The notes under the pieces: generated by a model
What the model saw: only the letters and a program-made list of their open reading frames with translations
The model's database searches: none
Told to the model about the DNA's origin: nothing
Made by a program: the position numbers and the translations under genes
Origin: an uncultured Prevotellaceae bacterium
Lineage (GTDB): Bacteria; Bacteroidota; Bacteroidia; Bacteroidales; Bacteroidaceae
Assembly: GCA_902792635.1 (NCBI GenBank)
Contig: CADBAG010000009.1
Location: 18,375 to 82,374, forward strand
DNA length: 64,000 bases
Direction of reading: 5' to 3'
Shown: positions 7,588 through 15,615 of the stretch, piece by piece
How positions within the stretch are numbered: the first letter of the stretch is position 1
Layout: each line of letters starts with the position of its first letter

Positions 7588-8796
7588 CTACTGTCTAAAA
7601 TCGAAAAAGAAAAAAGACTTGGGCGTATTAGCCTGTTTGGTTCTAACGAAATTAATAAAGGTCTGAAGATTCCAAATTTCCGACTGATATTCTTCGGGAT
7701 AATTTCCGATATATTTTTGAGGAACTACCAAGTGTACATGTGAGTCCTTCATCTCCTTCAACTGATTTTTAGATATAGCTTGTTGGAGAGTAAATAGATG
7801 CTTTTCCGGAATACGGTCAGCCTCTGAAATAACCTGTCTCCAACGATCCTTACATGTCGTCTTAGCAGCTAAAGAAATGAGTAAATCGGCTGGAAATTCA
7901 AAGTCATGATAGCTTTTCCCGTCAGGAAAGATAAAGTCTGGCTTTTTATTATCTTCCGTAATAACCTGCTCCTCATAAACAATATGGCTTGCATCAAAGA
8001 CTGAAGCTAAATGATGCTCCAATGATTTGCCAGCTCTTGATTTTCGTCTGTTGAGAATCTGGTTGGCTGCCTCCGTAAACTCTGCTACGTTTGAAAAGCT
8101 CTTGTGAAGTAGTGGCGTATAGATCTTTTCCTCCATCTTTTGGAAGAGTGTATATTCTGCATCAACCCATTGCAGAAGAATCCGGTCAGGCTTCCCGGCT
8201 ATATCCCTTTCACTAATGTGGAAAGCTTCATTATAGCAGTCTCTTGCTCCGGATGCCATCGTTATGGTATCAGGGAAATCCGAAAAACGAGAGACGAAGG
8301 AGTCCATCAAAACGGATAGCTTATCCTCAGGAACCTTCTTCTCATTGTTATCAATCAGCTTGTTGGTGTCTTCCGGTGAGAGGTTATAATAAGCTAAGAA
8401 ACCGTCTATATCTTCGTCGGCTGAAAGAACAAAGCCATCATAATCTTCTTCATCTTGCTGCGCTAAAATTAGCAGATCTCCAACGTGGTCATCATCAAGA
8501 AGAGGAAAACCCCGGCCGAAACGAGTGATACGGAACTCATTACGAGTACCTTTTCCATAATAAATAAAACGGCTCTCCGTTTGAAAGTCATTTTGCCATT
8601 TTATGGTAACGTATTTATCTTTATTTTCTCCTTTTTGAACGGGCTTGTCGAAAAGCAGCCTGGCAGCTTCCTTGGGAATATAAAATCCCGCCTGATGCGA
8701 CCCCGTCTTACCAGTGTCGTTTCCCGTTATATACCTACAGAAAGCACAAACGCTTCTATCTGTGCTCTGGATTGCTTGGTTCAAAAGGTCACTCAT
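7588..8796 (-). CDS. EcoRII-family type II restriction endonuclease
   Basis: 402 residues. The N-terminal half (about 1-200) resembles the EcoRII effector/DNA-binding domain, for example WQNDFQTESRFIYYGKGTRN and TRFGRGFPLLDDDHVGDL. The C-terminal half (about 245-390) is the EcoRII catalytic domain. D287, Y296, K312 and R318 have exactly the spacing of the D299-Y308-K324-R330 active-site set I recall for EcoRII. EcoRII cuts at CCWGG and needs two or more sites (type IIE); the same specificity here is inferred. Its start overlaps the methyltransferase stop by 8 bases, a coupled pair, with vsr divergent. Confidence 0.92.
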   Translation of the reverse strand: MSDLLNQAIQSTDRSVCAFCRYITGNDTGKTGSHQAGFYIPKEAARLLFDKPVQKGENKDKYVTIKWQNDFQTESRFIYYGKGTRNEFRITRFGRGFPLLDDDHVGDLLILAQQDEEDYDGFVLSADEDIDGFLAYYNLSPEDTNKLIDNNEKKVPEDKLSVLMDSFVSRFSDFPDTITMASGARDCYNEAFHISERDIAGKPDRILLQWVDAEYTLFQKMEEKIYTPLLHKSFSNVAEFTEAANQILNRRKSRAGKSLEHHLASVFDASHIVYEEQVITEDNKKPDFIFPDGKSYHDFEFPADLLISLAAKTTCKDRWRQVISEADRIPEKHLFTLQQAISKNQLKEMKDSHVHLVVPQKYIGNYPEEYQSEIWNLQTFINFVRTKQANTPKSFFFFDFRQ

Positions 8797-10087
8797 TCCG
8801 CTCTAATTTATTCAATGTTTTGATTATTTGCTCAGATACAGCTGTCATCAAAGGCACTACAACGGAGTTGCCACACTGGCGATAGGCTTGCACGTCTGAT
8901 ACTTTATTGATAATATACTTGTCCGGATACCCCATCAATCTTGCGCATTCTCTAGGCGTCAGTTTTCGCGGATTCTTGCCCTCTTGTGGGATAAGTATCT
9001 CAGAGCCGTCTTTATAATAACGTGCGCTCAGTGTTCGGGTAATGCCTTTCAAATCCACGAGACCGAAGCCGAAGCCGTTTCCTTTGGCCTTTTGTCTGAG
9101 CGCATAGTTTTGTAAATAGCTCCAGAGCTTGTCTGAAAGTGTATATTTAGGGTCGACGTCTTTCTCTAGAATGTCGCTGATGCAATTCTTTGGTTCAGTT
9201 TGATCCGGGAATTCAAAGACTTCTTCTCCAGCATATCTTCTTTTGTCGAATCCGATAATCAAAATTCTTTCGCGGTGTTGGGGAACATACGATTTTCCAT
9301 CCATGACGCGATAATGAATACTGTAATCAAGTTCCTCAAGGGTTTCGCAAATTATTCTGAAAGTATTGCCTTTGTCATGGGATGTAAGATTCTTTACATT
9401 CTCAAGGAAGAAAGCCTTAGGCCTGTACCTCTTCAAAATCTCAGCGACGTCAAAGAAAAGAGTTCCCTGTGTTTTGTCTTCAAAACCTGTGGGCCTTCCG
9501 AGACTGTTCTTCTTGGCAACTCCGGCAATAGAGAATGGCTGACAAGGGAAGCCAGCGCAAAGTACATCAAAACCTTTAGGAATGAAGCTTTTTGTCGACT
9601 CTTTAGTGATGTCTCCAAATGGCATTTCTCCAAAATTCGCAAGGTAAGTTTTCTGAGAAAATTTATTCCATTCTGATGAGAATACGCATTTTCCGCCCTG
9701 TGCTTGCATGGCAATTCTAAACCCGCCAATACCTGCAAAGAGATCGATGAATGTAAACTTAGGATGCTTGGGGGCCGGAAAAGGGACGTCAAAAAATTCG
9801 GAAAAAAGGTCTTGCTGGATAGGGTCTGCAACCATCTTCGCTACTGCATCCTCGGGAATATCATCCTTCTCGCCTTTTGCCTTCAACCAGTCTTCAATCA
9901 AAATACGAACATCGTCAAGCTGATCTCTAGTAAGTTTATTTCGAGTTTCCTCATTATGAAGAAAATGGGTCAGCACGGCAAGACAATTGTCCATACTTGT
10001 CTCACCGTAAACTCTGATTCCATCTTTGTATGTTTCTTCAGGAAACTTTTCTATATTTGTCTTAATGCTAGTGTTATTCGTTGCCAT
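8789..10087 (-). CDS. DNA (cytosine-5-)-methyltransferase, Dcm/M.EcoRII type
   Basis: 432 residues from the ATG at 10087; the longer open frame running back to 10570 overlaps vsr and was rejected. Motif I is FIDLFAGIGGFRIAM (about 113-127), motif IV GFPCQPFS with catalytic C172, then ENVKNL, QHRERILIIGF and, near the end, KLTPRECARLMGYP. The roughly 110 residues before motif I form the helical N-terminal extension common in Dcm relatives. It should methylate the inner C of CCWGG, protecting against the adjacent endonuclease. A minus-strand -7 box at 10097-10104 is only about 10 bases upstream of the start. Confidence 0.94.
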   Translation of the reverse strand: MATNNTSIKTNIEKFPEETYKDGIRVYGETSMDNCLAVLTHFLHNEETRNKLTRDQLDDVRILIEDWLKAKGEKDDIPEDAVAKMVADPIQQDLFSEFFDVPFPAPKHPKFTFIDLFAGIGGFRIAMQAQGGKCVFSSEWNKFSQKTYLANFGEMPFGDITKESTKSFIPKGFDVLCAGFPCQPFSIAGVAKKNSLGRPTGFEDKTQGTLFFDVAEILKRYRPKAFFLENVKNLTSHDKGNTFRIICETLEELDYSIHYRVMDGKSYVPQHRERILIIGFDKRRYAGEEVFEFPDQTEPKNCISDILEKDVDPKYTLSDKLWSYLQNYALRQKAKGNGFGFGLVDLKGITRTLSARYYKDGSEILIPQEGKNPRKLTPRECARLMGYPDKYIINKVSDVQAYRQCGNSVVVPLMTAVSEQIIKTLNKLERNE

Positions 10088-10096
10088 AATTGGTTG

Positions 10097-10104
10097 CAAA
10101 AATA
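10097..10104 (-). promoter_or_regulatory. -7 box upstream of the methyltransferase gene
   Basis: Reverse complement is TATTTTTG (TAnnTTTG). It ends only 10 bases before the ATG at 10087, so the leader would be very short. Confidence 0.5.
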
Positions 10105-10147
10105 CAATTTTTATTTGATAAACGGCCTTACAACGATAATATTTTGT

Positions 10148-10155
10148 AATTTTGC
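10148..10155 (+). promoter_or_regulatory. -7 box of vsr
   Basis: TAATTTTG lies 4 bases before the vsr ATG at 10160. The usual start point for this motif falls on or next to the A of the start codon, implying a leaderless message. Confidence 0.55.
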
Positions 10156-10159
10156 TCAC

Positions 10160-10666
10160 ATGGATGTACTTAACCCACAGCAGCGTCATAAGAATATGGC
10201 TTCCATCCACTCCAAGGACACGAAGCCGGAGGTTCTTGTGCGCAAATATTTGTGGAGACTGGGATTCAGATACCGGCTTAACACTCCAAGGCTGCCAGGA
10301 CACCCGGACATAGTGTTGAGGAAGTACCGGACGTGTGTGTTTGTCAATGGCTGTTTTTGGCATGGTCATGAAGGCTGCAAGTACTTCAAGATGCCGAAGA
10401 CGAACACCGACTTTTGGGAGAAGAAGATAAACAGGAATAAAGAGCGCGACATGGAAGAGCAGAAGCAGCTTGCCAAGATGGGTTGGCACTGCATCACCGT
10501 GTGGGAGTGCGAGCTGAAGGCAGACAAGCGGGAGAAGACGCTCGAGAACCTTGCCTACACGCTCAACCATATCTATTTAGCGGATAGAGAAAAGCGGTAT
10601 ATCATCAAAGAAGATGCCAACTATGATTTGGCTGCCGAGGCCATTCATAGTTTCCAAACCGAATAA
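10160..10666 (+). CDS. vsr: Very short patch repair endonuclease Vsr
   Basis: 168 residues from the ATG at 10160. The N-terminus (MDVLNPQQRHKNMASIHSKD) matches the typical Vsr opening, which fixes the start. The core GHPDIVLRKYRTCVFVNGCF, then WHGHEGC and TDFWEKKINRNKERD, carries the catalytic Asp and conserved His residues. Vsr nicks 5' of T in T:G mismatches arising from deaminated 5-methylcytosine, so its place divergent from a C5 methyltransferase is expected. Upstream, a -7 box lies just 4 bases before the start codon. Confidence 0.95.
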   Translation: MDVLNPQQRHKNMASIHSKDTKPEVLVRKYLWRLGFRYRLNTPRLPGHPDIVLRKYRTCVFVNGCFWHGHEGCKYFKMPKTNTDFWEKKINRNKERDMEEQKQLAKMGWHCITVWECELKADKREKTLENLAYTLNHIYLADREKRYIIKEDANYDLAAEAIHSFQTE

Positions 10667-10720
10667 ATATTGCTACAAATCGCAACAATATGGAATTAAA
10701 TGCAATATTTTTCTTTTATT

Positions 10721-10752
10721 TTTGTAGATTTTGAACAGAATGTATTACCTTT
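10721..10752 (+). promoter_or_regulatory. Promoter TTTG-N20-TACCTTTG
   Basis: TTTG at 10721-10724 and TACCTTTG at 10745-10752 give a full -33/-7 pair, with the start codon of the next small gene at 10791. Confidence 0.7.
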
Positions 10753-10790
10753 GCAGCCATTCGTTCACAACCCATCAAAACAATTTAATT

Positions 10791-11063
10791 ATGACAAAAG
10801 AAGACGAAGAGCTCAAGGAGGAACTCAAGCGCATTCTCAGTGGTGAGGCCGATGGAAAAGAAATCTATAGGAGCTATGTGAAATCCTTAGCGAAGTTCAT
10901 TATTCATTCTGACAGTAGGTATAGGGACCCGGCTATTGACGAGCAGTTGGACATATTGTACGATCATGTTTTTGAACTGCAAGATAGCGGTGTCAGCGAT
11001 GAAGAGATTCGTAAGGTATTCTTCGAGGGAACCGATAAGATACAAGCCATGAGAGTTATGTGA
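10791..11063 (+). CDS. Small hypothetical acidic protein
   Basis: 90 residues from the ATG at 10791, placed by the promoter just upstream; an ATG 20 codons earlier lies before the likely transcription start. The sequence is charged and probably all-helical (TKEDEELKEELKRILSGEAD at the N-terminus; DEEIRKVFFEGTDKIQAMRV at the C-terminus). No signal peptide or membrane segment was seen. I do not recognise the family. Its position right after vsr suggests an accessory gene of the restriction island, but nothing in the sequence proves this. Confidence 0.6.
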   Translation: MTKEDEELKEELKRILSGEADGKEIYRSYVKSLAKFIIHSDSRYRDPAIDEQLDILYDHVFELQDSGVSDEEIRKVFFEGTDKIQAMRVM

Positions 11064-11344
11064 GAAATGCAAAGAGCCATCGGCAGAATCCAGCCGGTGG
11101 TTCTTTCGATAGTCCTTGGGCACTTTTAGAAGGAAGTCGGCGAAGCCGACAGTCGTGCCAAGTCGTGAAAAGTCGATGCAAAAAAATTACCACATACACA
11201 ATAGAGTGAATACCGGATATACCGATATTTTCCCACGCATACGCAAGTGGTGGAAGGGTAGGGAAGGTTGACACCGTAGGGGTCTTTACCTGGGGCTAAC
11301 GGTACTAAAGCACAGTCTCAATCCGTGTGCTATTGAACGACTTG
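11064..11344. other. Non-coding stretch with R1 remnant
   Basis: No gene seen. It contains a small GTCGGCGAAGCCGAC hairpin near 11133, a third relative of the CATCGAC/CACGACTT segment (reverse orientation, about 11150-11180), and a truncated R1 end (TTTACCTGGGGCTAAC at about 11286-11301). Confidence 0.5.
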
Positions 11345-11454
11345 TACCAAAGCGTGGAACAGGCAGTTCCAAAGCGTGGTACTGCCTGTTCCAAAGTTTG
11401 GAATTGTGTGTTCCAAAGCGTGGTACAGCCTATTCCAAAACCTGGAATTGTTGT
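11345..11454 (+). repeat. 22-base tandem array abutting the cydB stop codon
   Basis: Five units of exactly 22 bases, each beginning TTCCAAAG or a close variant (TACCAAAG, TTCCAAAA). The core is an imperfect palindrome, perfect in the third unit (TTCCAAAGTTTGGAA). The last unit ends on the first base of the cydB stop codon (minus strand). Confidence 0.9.
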
Positions 11455-12596
11455 TAGTACGCGTCTCCTGTCTCTATCTCTGCCTTGGTGATCTTCTTCT
11501 TGTCGATGCTCCACCAGCAGTAGGCGCCATAGGCGATGATGATGGGGATGAGGAGTGTCACCCAGGCCATGACACGGAGCGTGACCTCACTGCTGCACGC
11601 GTTGCTGATCGTGAGGCTGCTCTGCAGGTCGACATTGGACGGATAGAAGGCGGTGTTGTTCCAGCCGGCGATGAGGAGCAGCACCGTCACTACGAGGATG
11701 ACGCCGATGCCTTCTGGCCAGATGCCTTTGATATACTGTTTGTCGAAGACCGTCCTGCCGATGCCGAAGAGCACGAGCAGCACGCCGACGAGGAAGATGA
11801 TGAGCAGCGGCCACATCGTCAGCAGGTTGTGGAGATACTTCATCGGCTCCATGAAGATGACGTCTGTCGTGGGGTTCACGGCATAACCGTCCTTGAGCAG
11901 CGTGCGGACGAGGAACGTGAGGAAGAAAACGAGGAAGAGCACGGCATTGTAGATCAGCCGGTTGCGGCAGCGCTCACGCAGCGTCTCGTCGTTGATGTTG
12001 TTGCGCATGTAGAGCAGACCGGTGACGCGGGCGAGGAAGAATACAGCGAGGCCGAAGATGACGTTCCACACGTCGAGGAGCGCGTCGAGACCGTAGCTCG
12101 CGTTGGCCCAGTGACTGATGACCGGTTGGATGCCTGTCGTGATGTTCGCTTTCTCGATGTAGAAGTTGCTGCCGTCGAAGAAGGTCGCCACGGCTCCGCC
12201 GAGGAGCAACGGACCTACGATGCCGTTGATGATGAGGCAGATCTGGAAGACCTTGGGCCCGAGGAAGTTGCCGAGCTTGTTCTGGAACTCATAGCTTACG
12301 GCCTGCACTACAAAAGAGAAGAGGATGAGCATCCAAATCCAGTAGGCGCCGCCGAAGCTCGTACTGTAAAACAGTGGGAAGGAGGCGAAGAAGGAAGCGC
12401 CGAAAGTGGCGAGAGTGGTGAAGGTGAACTCCCATTTGTGGCCGGTGGAGTTGATGACGAGTCGGCGCTCTTCCGGTGTTCTGCCGAGGCAGAAGATGAG
12501 GCTGTTGCCGCCCTGCACAAAGAGGAAGAACACAAGGAAGGCTCCCATGAACGAGACGACAAACCACCAGTATTGTTGTAAGAATTGATATGTCAT
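11454..12596 (-). CDS. cydB: Cytochrome bd ubiquinol oxidase subunit II
   Basis: 380 residues with about eight hydrophobic helices. The N-terminus (YQFLQQYWWFVVSFMGAFLV) and RRLVINSTGHKWEFTFTTLA resemble CydB; the latter includes the conserved residues after the first helices. Subunit II partners CydA in the quinol:oxygen oxidoreductase of the inner membrane, which reduces oxygen without pumping protons and works at low oxygen. The gene follows cydA by 12 bases. Its stop codon touches the 22-base tandem array. Confidence 0.95.
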   Translation of the reverse strand: MTYQFLQQYWWFVVSFMGAFLVFFLFVQGGNSLIFCLGRTPEERRLVINSTGHKWEFTFTTLATFGASFFASFPLFYSTSFGGAYWIWMLILFSFVVQAVSYEFQNKLGNFLGPKVFQICLIINGIVGPLLLGGAVATFFDGSNFYIEKANITTGIQPVISHWANASYGLDALLDVWNVIFGLAVFFLARVTGLLYMRNNINDETLRERCRNRLIYNAVLFLVFFLTFLVRTLLKDGYAVNPTTDVIFMEPMKYLHNLLTMWPLLIIFLVGVLLVLFGIGRTVFDKQYIKGIWPEGIGVILVVTVLLLIAGWNNTAFYPSNVDLQSSLTISNACSSEVTLRVMAWVTLLIPIIIAYGAYCWWSIDKKKITKAEIETGDAY

Positions 12597-12608
12597 GATG
12601 ATTATGTT

Positions 12609-14192
12609 TTATTGATTGACGACTGGCATGCGGTACTTCGCTATCTGCTTGCACATGATGCTGATCTCTACGGCGAGCATCGTCGTGAAGAGGAAGAGGA
12701 AGACGAAGAAGGTGGTGGCGATGCTGCCTGACGGGATGTCGGACACAGCCACGCCCACAGGGAGCATGTCCTGGATGGTCCACGGCTGGCGGCCGAGCTC
12801 TGCCACGACCCAACCTGACTCACTGGCGATGTAAGCCAAGGGAAACATGACGATTGCCACGATATGCAGCCAATGGTAACGGCTCACATCCTTCTTGTAG
12901 ACGAGCCACAGGGTGACGAGGAAAAAGAGGATGGCAAGGCAGCCGACACCCACCATGATGCGGAAGCACCAGAAGTTGACAGGGATGAACGGCACGAGGT
13001 CGTGGACGTCTTTGATGTATCCGTAGCCGAAATACTGGATGTTCGCCATGAGCGTGTTGAGCTGCGTGCGTGCTTCGGCAGGGAGCGTCTCTCGCGTGTA
13101 TTTCTTTCCGGCAGTGAGTTTGCGGTAGCTCTGCAGGGCAGCGATGGCTTTCTTTCCGCTCTCGATCTTGTATTGCATCGAGGGCTCTTGGGTGCCGTCG
13201 TCTTTCTTGTAGCCTTTGATGAGGTCGTTCACGCCCGGCACATAACCGTGGAGCGTGCGCGTGGCGAGGATAGAGAGGGCGTTAGGCACACCGATGCGCA
13301 GTGGAGCCTCGGCTTCGTTCTCATAGTCGGGCTGCTTGAACGGAGCAACCCACGCCACGGCCGTGAGGCTCTGGTCGTTGCCGCCATTGTAGAGCGCTTC
13401 CATGGCAGCGAGCTTCATCGGCTGCACCTTGCTCACCATGAACGCGGAGTTGTCGCCTGTGAAAGCGGCGAGGAGAGAGGCGCACAGACCGACGATGGAT
13501 CCGATCTTGATGCTCGCCTTGGCCAGTTCCTGGTTGCGGTGCTTGAGGAGGAACCAGCAGCTCACGGCAACGGTGAACACGGCTCCGATGATCCACGAGG
13601 AGGTGACGGTGTGGCAAAACTTGTCCACGGCAAAGGGTGAGAAGGCGACATCGAGGAAGCTCGTCATCTCGAAGCGCATCGTGTCGGGGTTGAACTGCTG
13701 ACCGACAGGATACTGCATCCAACTGTTAGCCACGAGGATCCACCACGCTGAGATCGTGGCGCCGAGGCCGGAGAGCCAGGTGGAGGCAAGGTGGAAGCCC
13801 TTGGATACTTTCTTCCAGCCGAAGAACATGACGGCTACGAAGGTGCTCTCCATGAAGAAGGCGAGCATGCCCTCGATGGCCAGGGGCGCGCCAAAGACGT
13901 CGCCAACCATCCAGGAATAGTTGCTCCAGTTGGTACCGAACTCGAACTCAAGGATGATACCTGTCGCCACACCCATGGCGAAGTTGATGCCGAAGAGCTG
14001 TTGCCAGAAACGGGCGACCTCTTTCCAAAAGGCTTTGCCCGTGCGGTAATAACAGGTCTCGGCAATGCCCATAATGACGGCGAGTCCCAGCGTCAGTGGG
14101 ACGAAGAGCCAGTGGTAGATGGCGGTGAGCGCGAACTGCGCACGCGACCAGTCTACGGCGTTTGTCGTGATGTCCAATAATAGATTCATCAT
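12609..14192 (-). CDS. cydA: Cytochrome bd ubiquinol oxidase subunit I
   Basis: 527 residues; the start could be either of two adjacent ATGs (14192 or 14189). WSRAQFALTAIYHWLFVPLT near the N-terminus carries the heme-ligand His, and GINFAMGVATGIILEFEFGT and VAELGRQPWTIQDMLPVGVA are CydA signatures. It holds hemes b558, b595 and d and the quinol site. The long periplasmic Q-loop extension of E. coli CydA does not seem to be present, although an insert around residues 280-370 is specific to this lineage. An R3 repeat pair lies between it and the DUF4492 gene. Confidence 0.96.
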   Translation of the reverse strand: MMNLLLDITTNAVDWSRAQFALTAIYHWLFVPLTLGLAVIMGIAETCYYRTGKAFWKEVARFWQQLFGINFAMGVATGIILEFEFGTNWSNYSWMVGDVFGAPLAIEGMLAFFMESTFVAVMFFGWKKVSKGFHLASTWLSGLGATISAWWILVANSWMQYPVGQQFNPDTMRFEMTSFLDVAFSPFAVDKFCHTVTSSWIIGAVFTVAVSCWFLLKHRNQELAKASIKIGSIVGLCASLLAAFTGDNSAFMVSKVQPMKLAAMEALYNGGNDQSLTAVAWVAPFKQPDYENEAEAPLRIGVPNALSILATRTLHGYVPGVNDLIKGYKKDDGTQEPSMQYKIESGKKAIAALQSYRKLTAGKKYTRETLPAEARTQLNTLMANIQYFGYGYIKDVHDLVPFIPVNFWCFRIMVGVGCLAILFFLVTLWLVYKKDVSRYHWLHIVAIVMFPLAYIASESGWVVAELGRQPWTIQDMLPVGVAVSDIPSGSIATTFFVFLFLFTTMLAVEISIMCKQIAKYRMPVVNQ

Positions 14193-14208
14193 ATAATTTA
14201 AGTTTTTG

Positions 14209-14242
14209 GGGCCTACCCAAGCCCTCCCTAAAGGGAGGGATG
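14209..14242 (+). repeat. R3 repeat copy
   Basis: GGGGCCTACCCAAGCCCTCC followed by CTAAAGGGAGGGATGT; the GGGAGG/CCTCCC arms pair around TAAA. The inverted partner is at 14391-14425. Confidence 0.85.
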
Positions 14243-14390
14243 TTGATTACTTTATCCAACGGTGAACTGCCATCAAATTTTATTTGTATTCAACTCCTTT
14301 TCTTTCAGTGAGAACTTGGATGAGGTTTGGTGATTAGTATATTCTTGTATGAAAGCAACGACTTATACCTATCGTTGGCTCTTTGCATAT

Positions 14391-14425
14391 CAACATCCCT
14401 CCCTTTAGGGGGGGCTTGGGGAGGC
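14391..14425 (-). repeat. R3 repeat copy covering the 3' end of the DUF4492 gene
   Basis: Inverted copy of 14209-14242. It supplies the last codons and the stop (14405-14407) of the neighbouring DUF4492 gene. Confidence 0.85.
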
Positions 14426-14656
14426 TTCTTTCGGAGTCAGTTGTGTCGCTACGTACTCCGCCTCATTACCCTTCTGTGCCTTCTCCTTGAGGAAGTTGGG
14501 GAAGAAGAAGAGCTTGAGGATAACGAAGATGATGAAAAGCTTGATGAGGATCACGAGCCACAGTGTCTTTCCCACCGTCATACTCTTGAAGCCGTCGTAG
14601 TAAAGATGGAAGACGTTGTAGCTCCATCTGTATATCGTTGTTTGTTTCCAGTGCAT
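14405..14656 (-). CDS. DUF4492 protein upstream of cydAB
   Basis: 83 residues with one membrane helix (about 31-54; LWLVILIKLFIIFVILKLFF) preceded by an aromatic N-terminal segment (WSYNVFHLYYDGFKSMTVGK). DUF4492 small membrane proteins are commonly found next to cytochrome bd genes in Bacteroidota and may be an accessory subunit; that function is inferred from context. The final residues (EASPSPP) and the stop codon come from an R3 repeat copy, so the native C-terminus was probably different. The start ATG is the last ATG of an 8-base repeat array. Confidence 0.82.
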   Translation of the reverse strand: MHWKQTTIYRWSYNVFHLYYDGFKSMTVGKTLWLVILIKLFIIFVILKLFFFPNFLKEKAQKGNEAEYVATQLTPKEASPSPP

Positions 14657-14712
14657 TGTTTCAATATTTCATTATTTCAATGTTTCATTGTTTCAATATT
14701 TCATTGTTTCCG
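14654..14712 (-). repeat. 8-base array at the DUF4492 start codon
   Basis: On the coding strand, octamers of the type AAAYAWTG (AAACAATG, AAATATTG, AAACATTG, AAATAATG) repeat about seven times. The last ATG is the chosen start codon. Confidence 0.85.
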
Positions 14713-14726
14713 GTTGAATTTGGGAA

Positions 14727-14965
14727 CAACCTCGAAGAGGTTGAACATGGTTAGCCCCAGGTAAGGAGCGCAGCGACGTAACCTGGGGTTTAGGTGTGGC
14801 GAGATTTCGTTGAAAGGTGTCCTCGAAGAGGGCAAACCTTGGCAGGGTGCTGGTCTTTATAGGTTCGCCCTCTTCGAGGCCGACAGTTCGGTTTGATCGT
14901 CCGATATGAAACCCCAGGTTACGTCGCTACGCTCCTTACCTGGGGCTAACCTAATTGGCCCCCTT
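14727..14965. repeat. R1 composite inverted repeat
   Basis: Left long hairpin at 14755-14788 (CCCCAGGT/ACCTGGGG), right inverted hairpin at 14911-14944. Between them are the inner modules CCTCGAAGAGGGC and GCCCTCTTCGAGGCC. The outer left module is CCTCGAAGAGG; the outer right module is GGCCCCCTTCGGGGACC. Confidence 0.9.
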
Positions 14966-15116
14966 CGGGGACCTTACCACCCCGATAGTCAAATGAACCT
15001 TTGTTGTTTCAATGTTACCGGTTGCAAACTTAATAATAAATTTAGTAATATGCAAGAATGGAGTTGTAAAAGTTTCAATTTAATTTTAGTTACAGGCAGA
15101 TTTGAGCCCATTCTTG
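14966..15116. other. Non-coding stretch downstream of the S4-domain gene
   Basis: AT-rich DNA between the R1 element and the octamer array; no gene was seen. Confidence 0.4.
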
Positions 15117-15172
15117 CTTTATCATTATTTCATTATTTCAATCTTTCAATCTTTCATTCTTTCAATCTTCCT
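15117..15172 (-). repeat. 8-base array at the 3' end of the S4-domain gene
   Basis: About six units of TTTCAATC or TTTCATTA on the plus strand (GATTGAAA on the minus strand), running up to and slightly into the last codons of the gene ending at 15162. Confidence 0.8.
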
Positions 15173-15599
15173 CATCGTCCCACCCGAACATCAGTGGGTC
15201 GGTGAAGGCATCGAGCTGACGGCGCTCTTTCTTCGTGGGGCGCCCGGTACCACGCTGGCGGTCGACGAACCCACTGATGCGGCTCATCTCCAGTTTCTCG
15301 TATTCCTCCGCAGGCGTGACGTTCTCGTAGACCTGGGGGAGGAGTTTGGCGCCGACACGCGTCTCGATGCAGGCTATGACCTTGAAAGAGTAGGTGATAG
15401 GCGGCTTGCGGACGCTGATGACATCGCCCTCTTTGATCGTGTGGCTGGGCTTCACGGCCGTGCCTTCGATGGTCACTCGGTTGTTTTTGATAGCATCCAC
15501 GGCCATGGAGCGCGTCTTGTATACACGTGCTGCCCACAGCCATTTGTCAATGCGTGCCGAAGCACCATACTTCGGCATATGTGGTGTATTGTCTGTCAT
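15162..15599 (-). CDS. hslR: S4-domain RNA-binding protein, Hsp15 (HslR) family
   Basis: 145 residues from the ATG at 15599; a start nine codons upstream would translate the common GTGAAGA-type spacer and was rejected. The S4 fold is at about 8-75 (RIDKWLWAARVYKTRSMAVD, then EGTAVKPSHTIKEGDVISV). The conserved tail includes TGRPTKKERRQLDAF. The family binds 50S subunits carrying stalled nascent chains and helps their recycling. Peptidyl-tRNA hydrolase lies immediately upstream, which fits a joint ribosome-rescue role. Confidence 0.9.
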   Translation of the reverse strand: MTDNTPHMPKYGASARIDKWLWAARVYKTRSMAVDAIKNNRVTIEGTAVKPSHTIKEGDVISVRKPPITYSFKVIACIETRVGAKLLPQVYENVTPAEEYEKLEMSRISGFVDRQRGTGRPTKKERRQLDAFTDPLMFGWDDEED

Positions 15600-15615
15600 T
15601 TTGATTCTTAATTCT

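Noticed and set aside
10088-10570. Long N-terminal extension of the methyltransferase
   Set aside because: The frame stays open upstream but is antisense to vsr and lies beyond the -7 box; the ATG at 10087 gives the normal length.
11376-12581. 401-codon plus-strand open frame over cydB
   Set aside because: It is the antisense shadow of cydB with an implausible His/Glu/Asp-rich composition.
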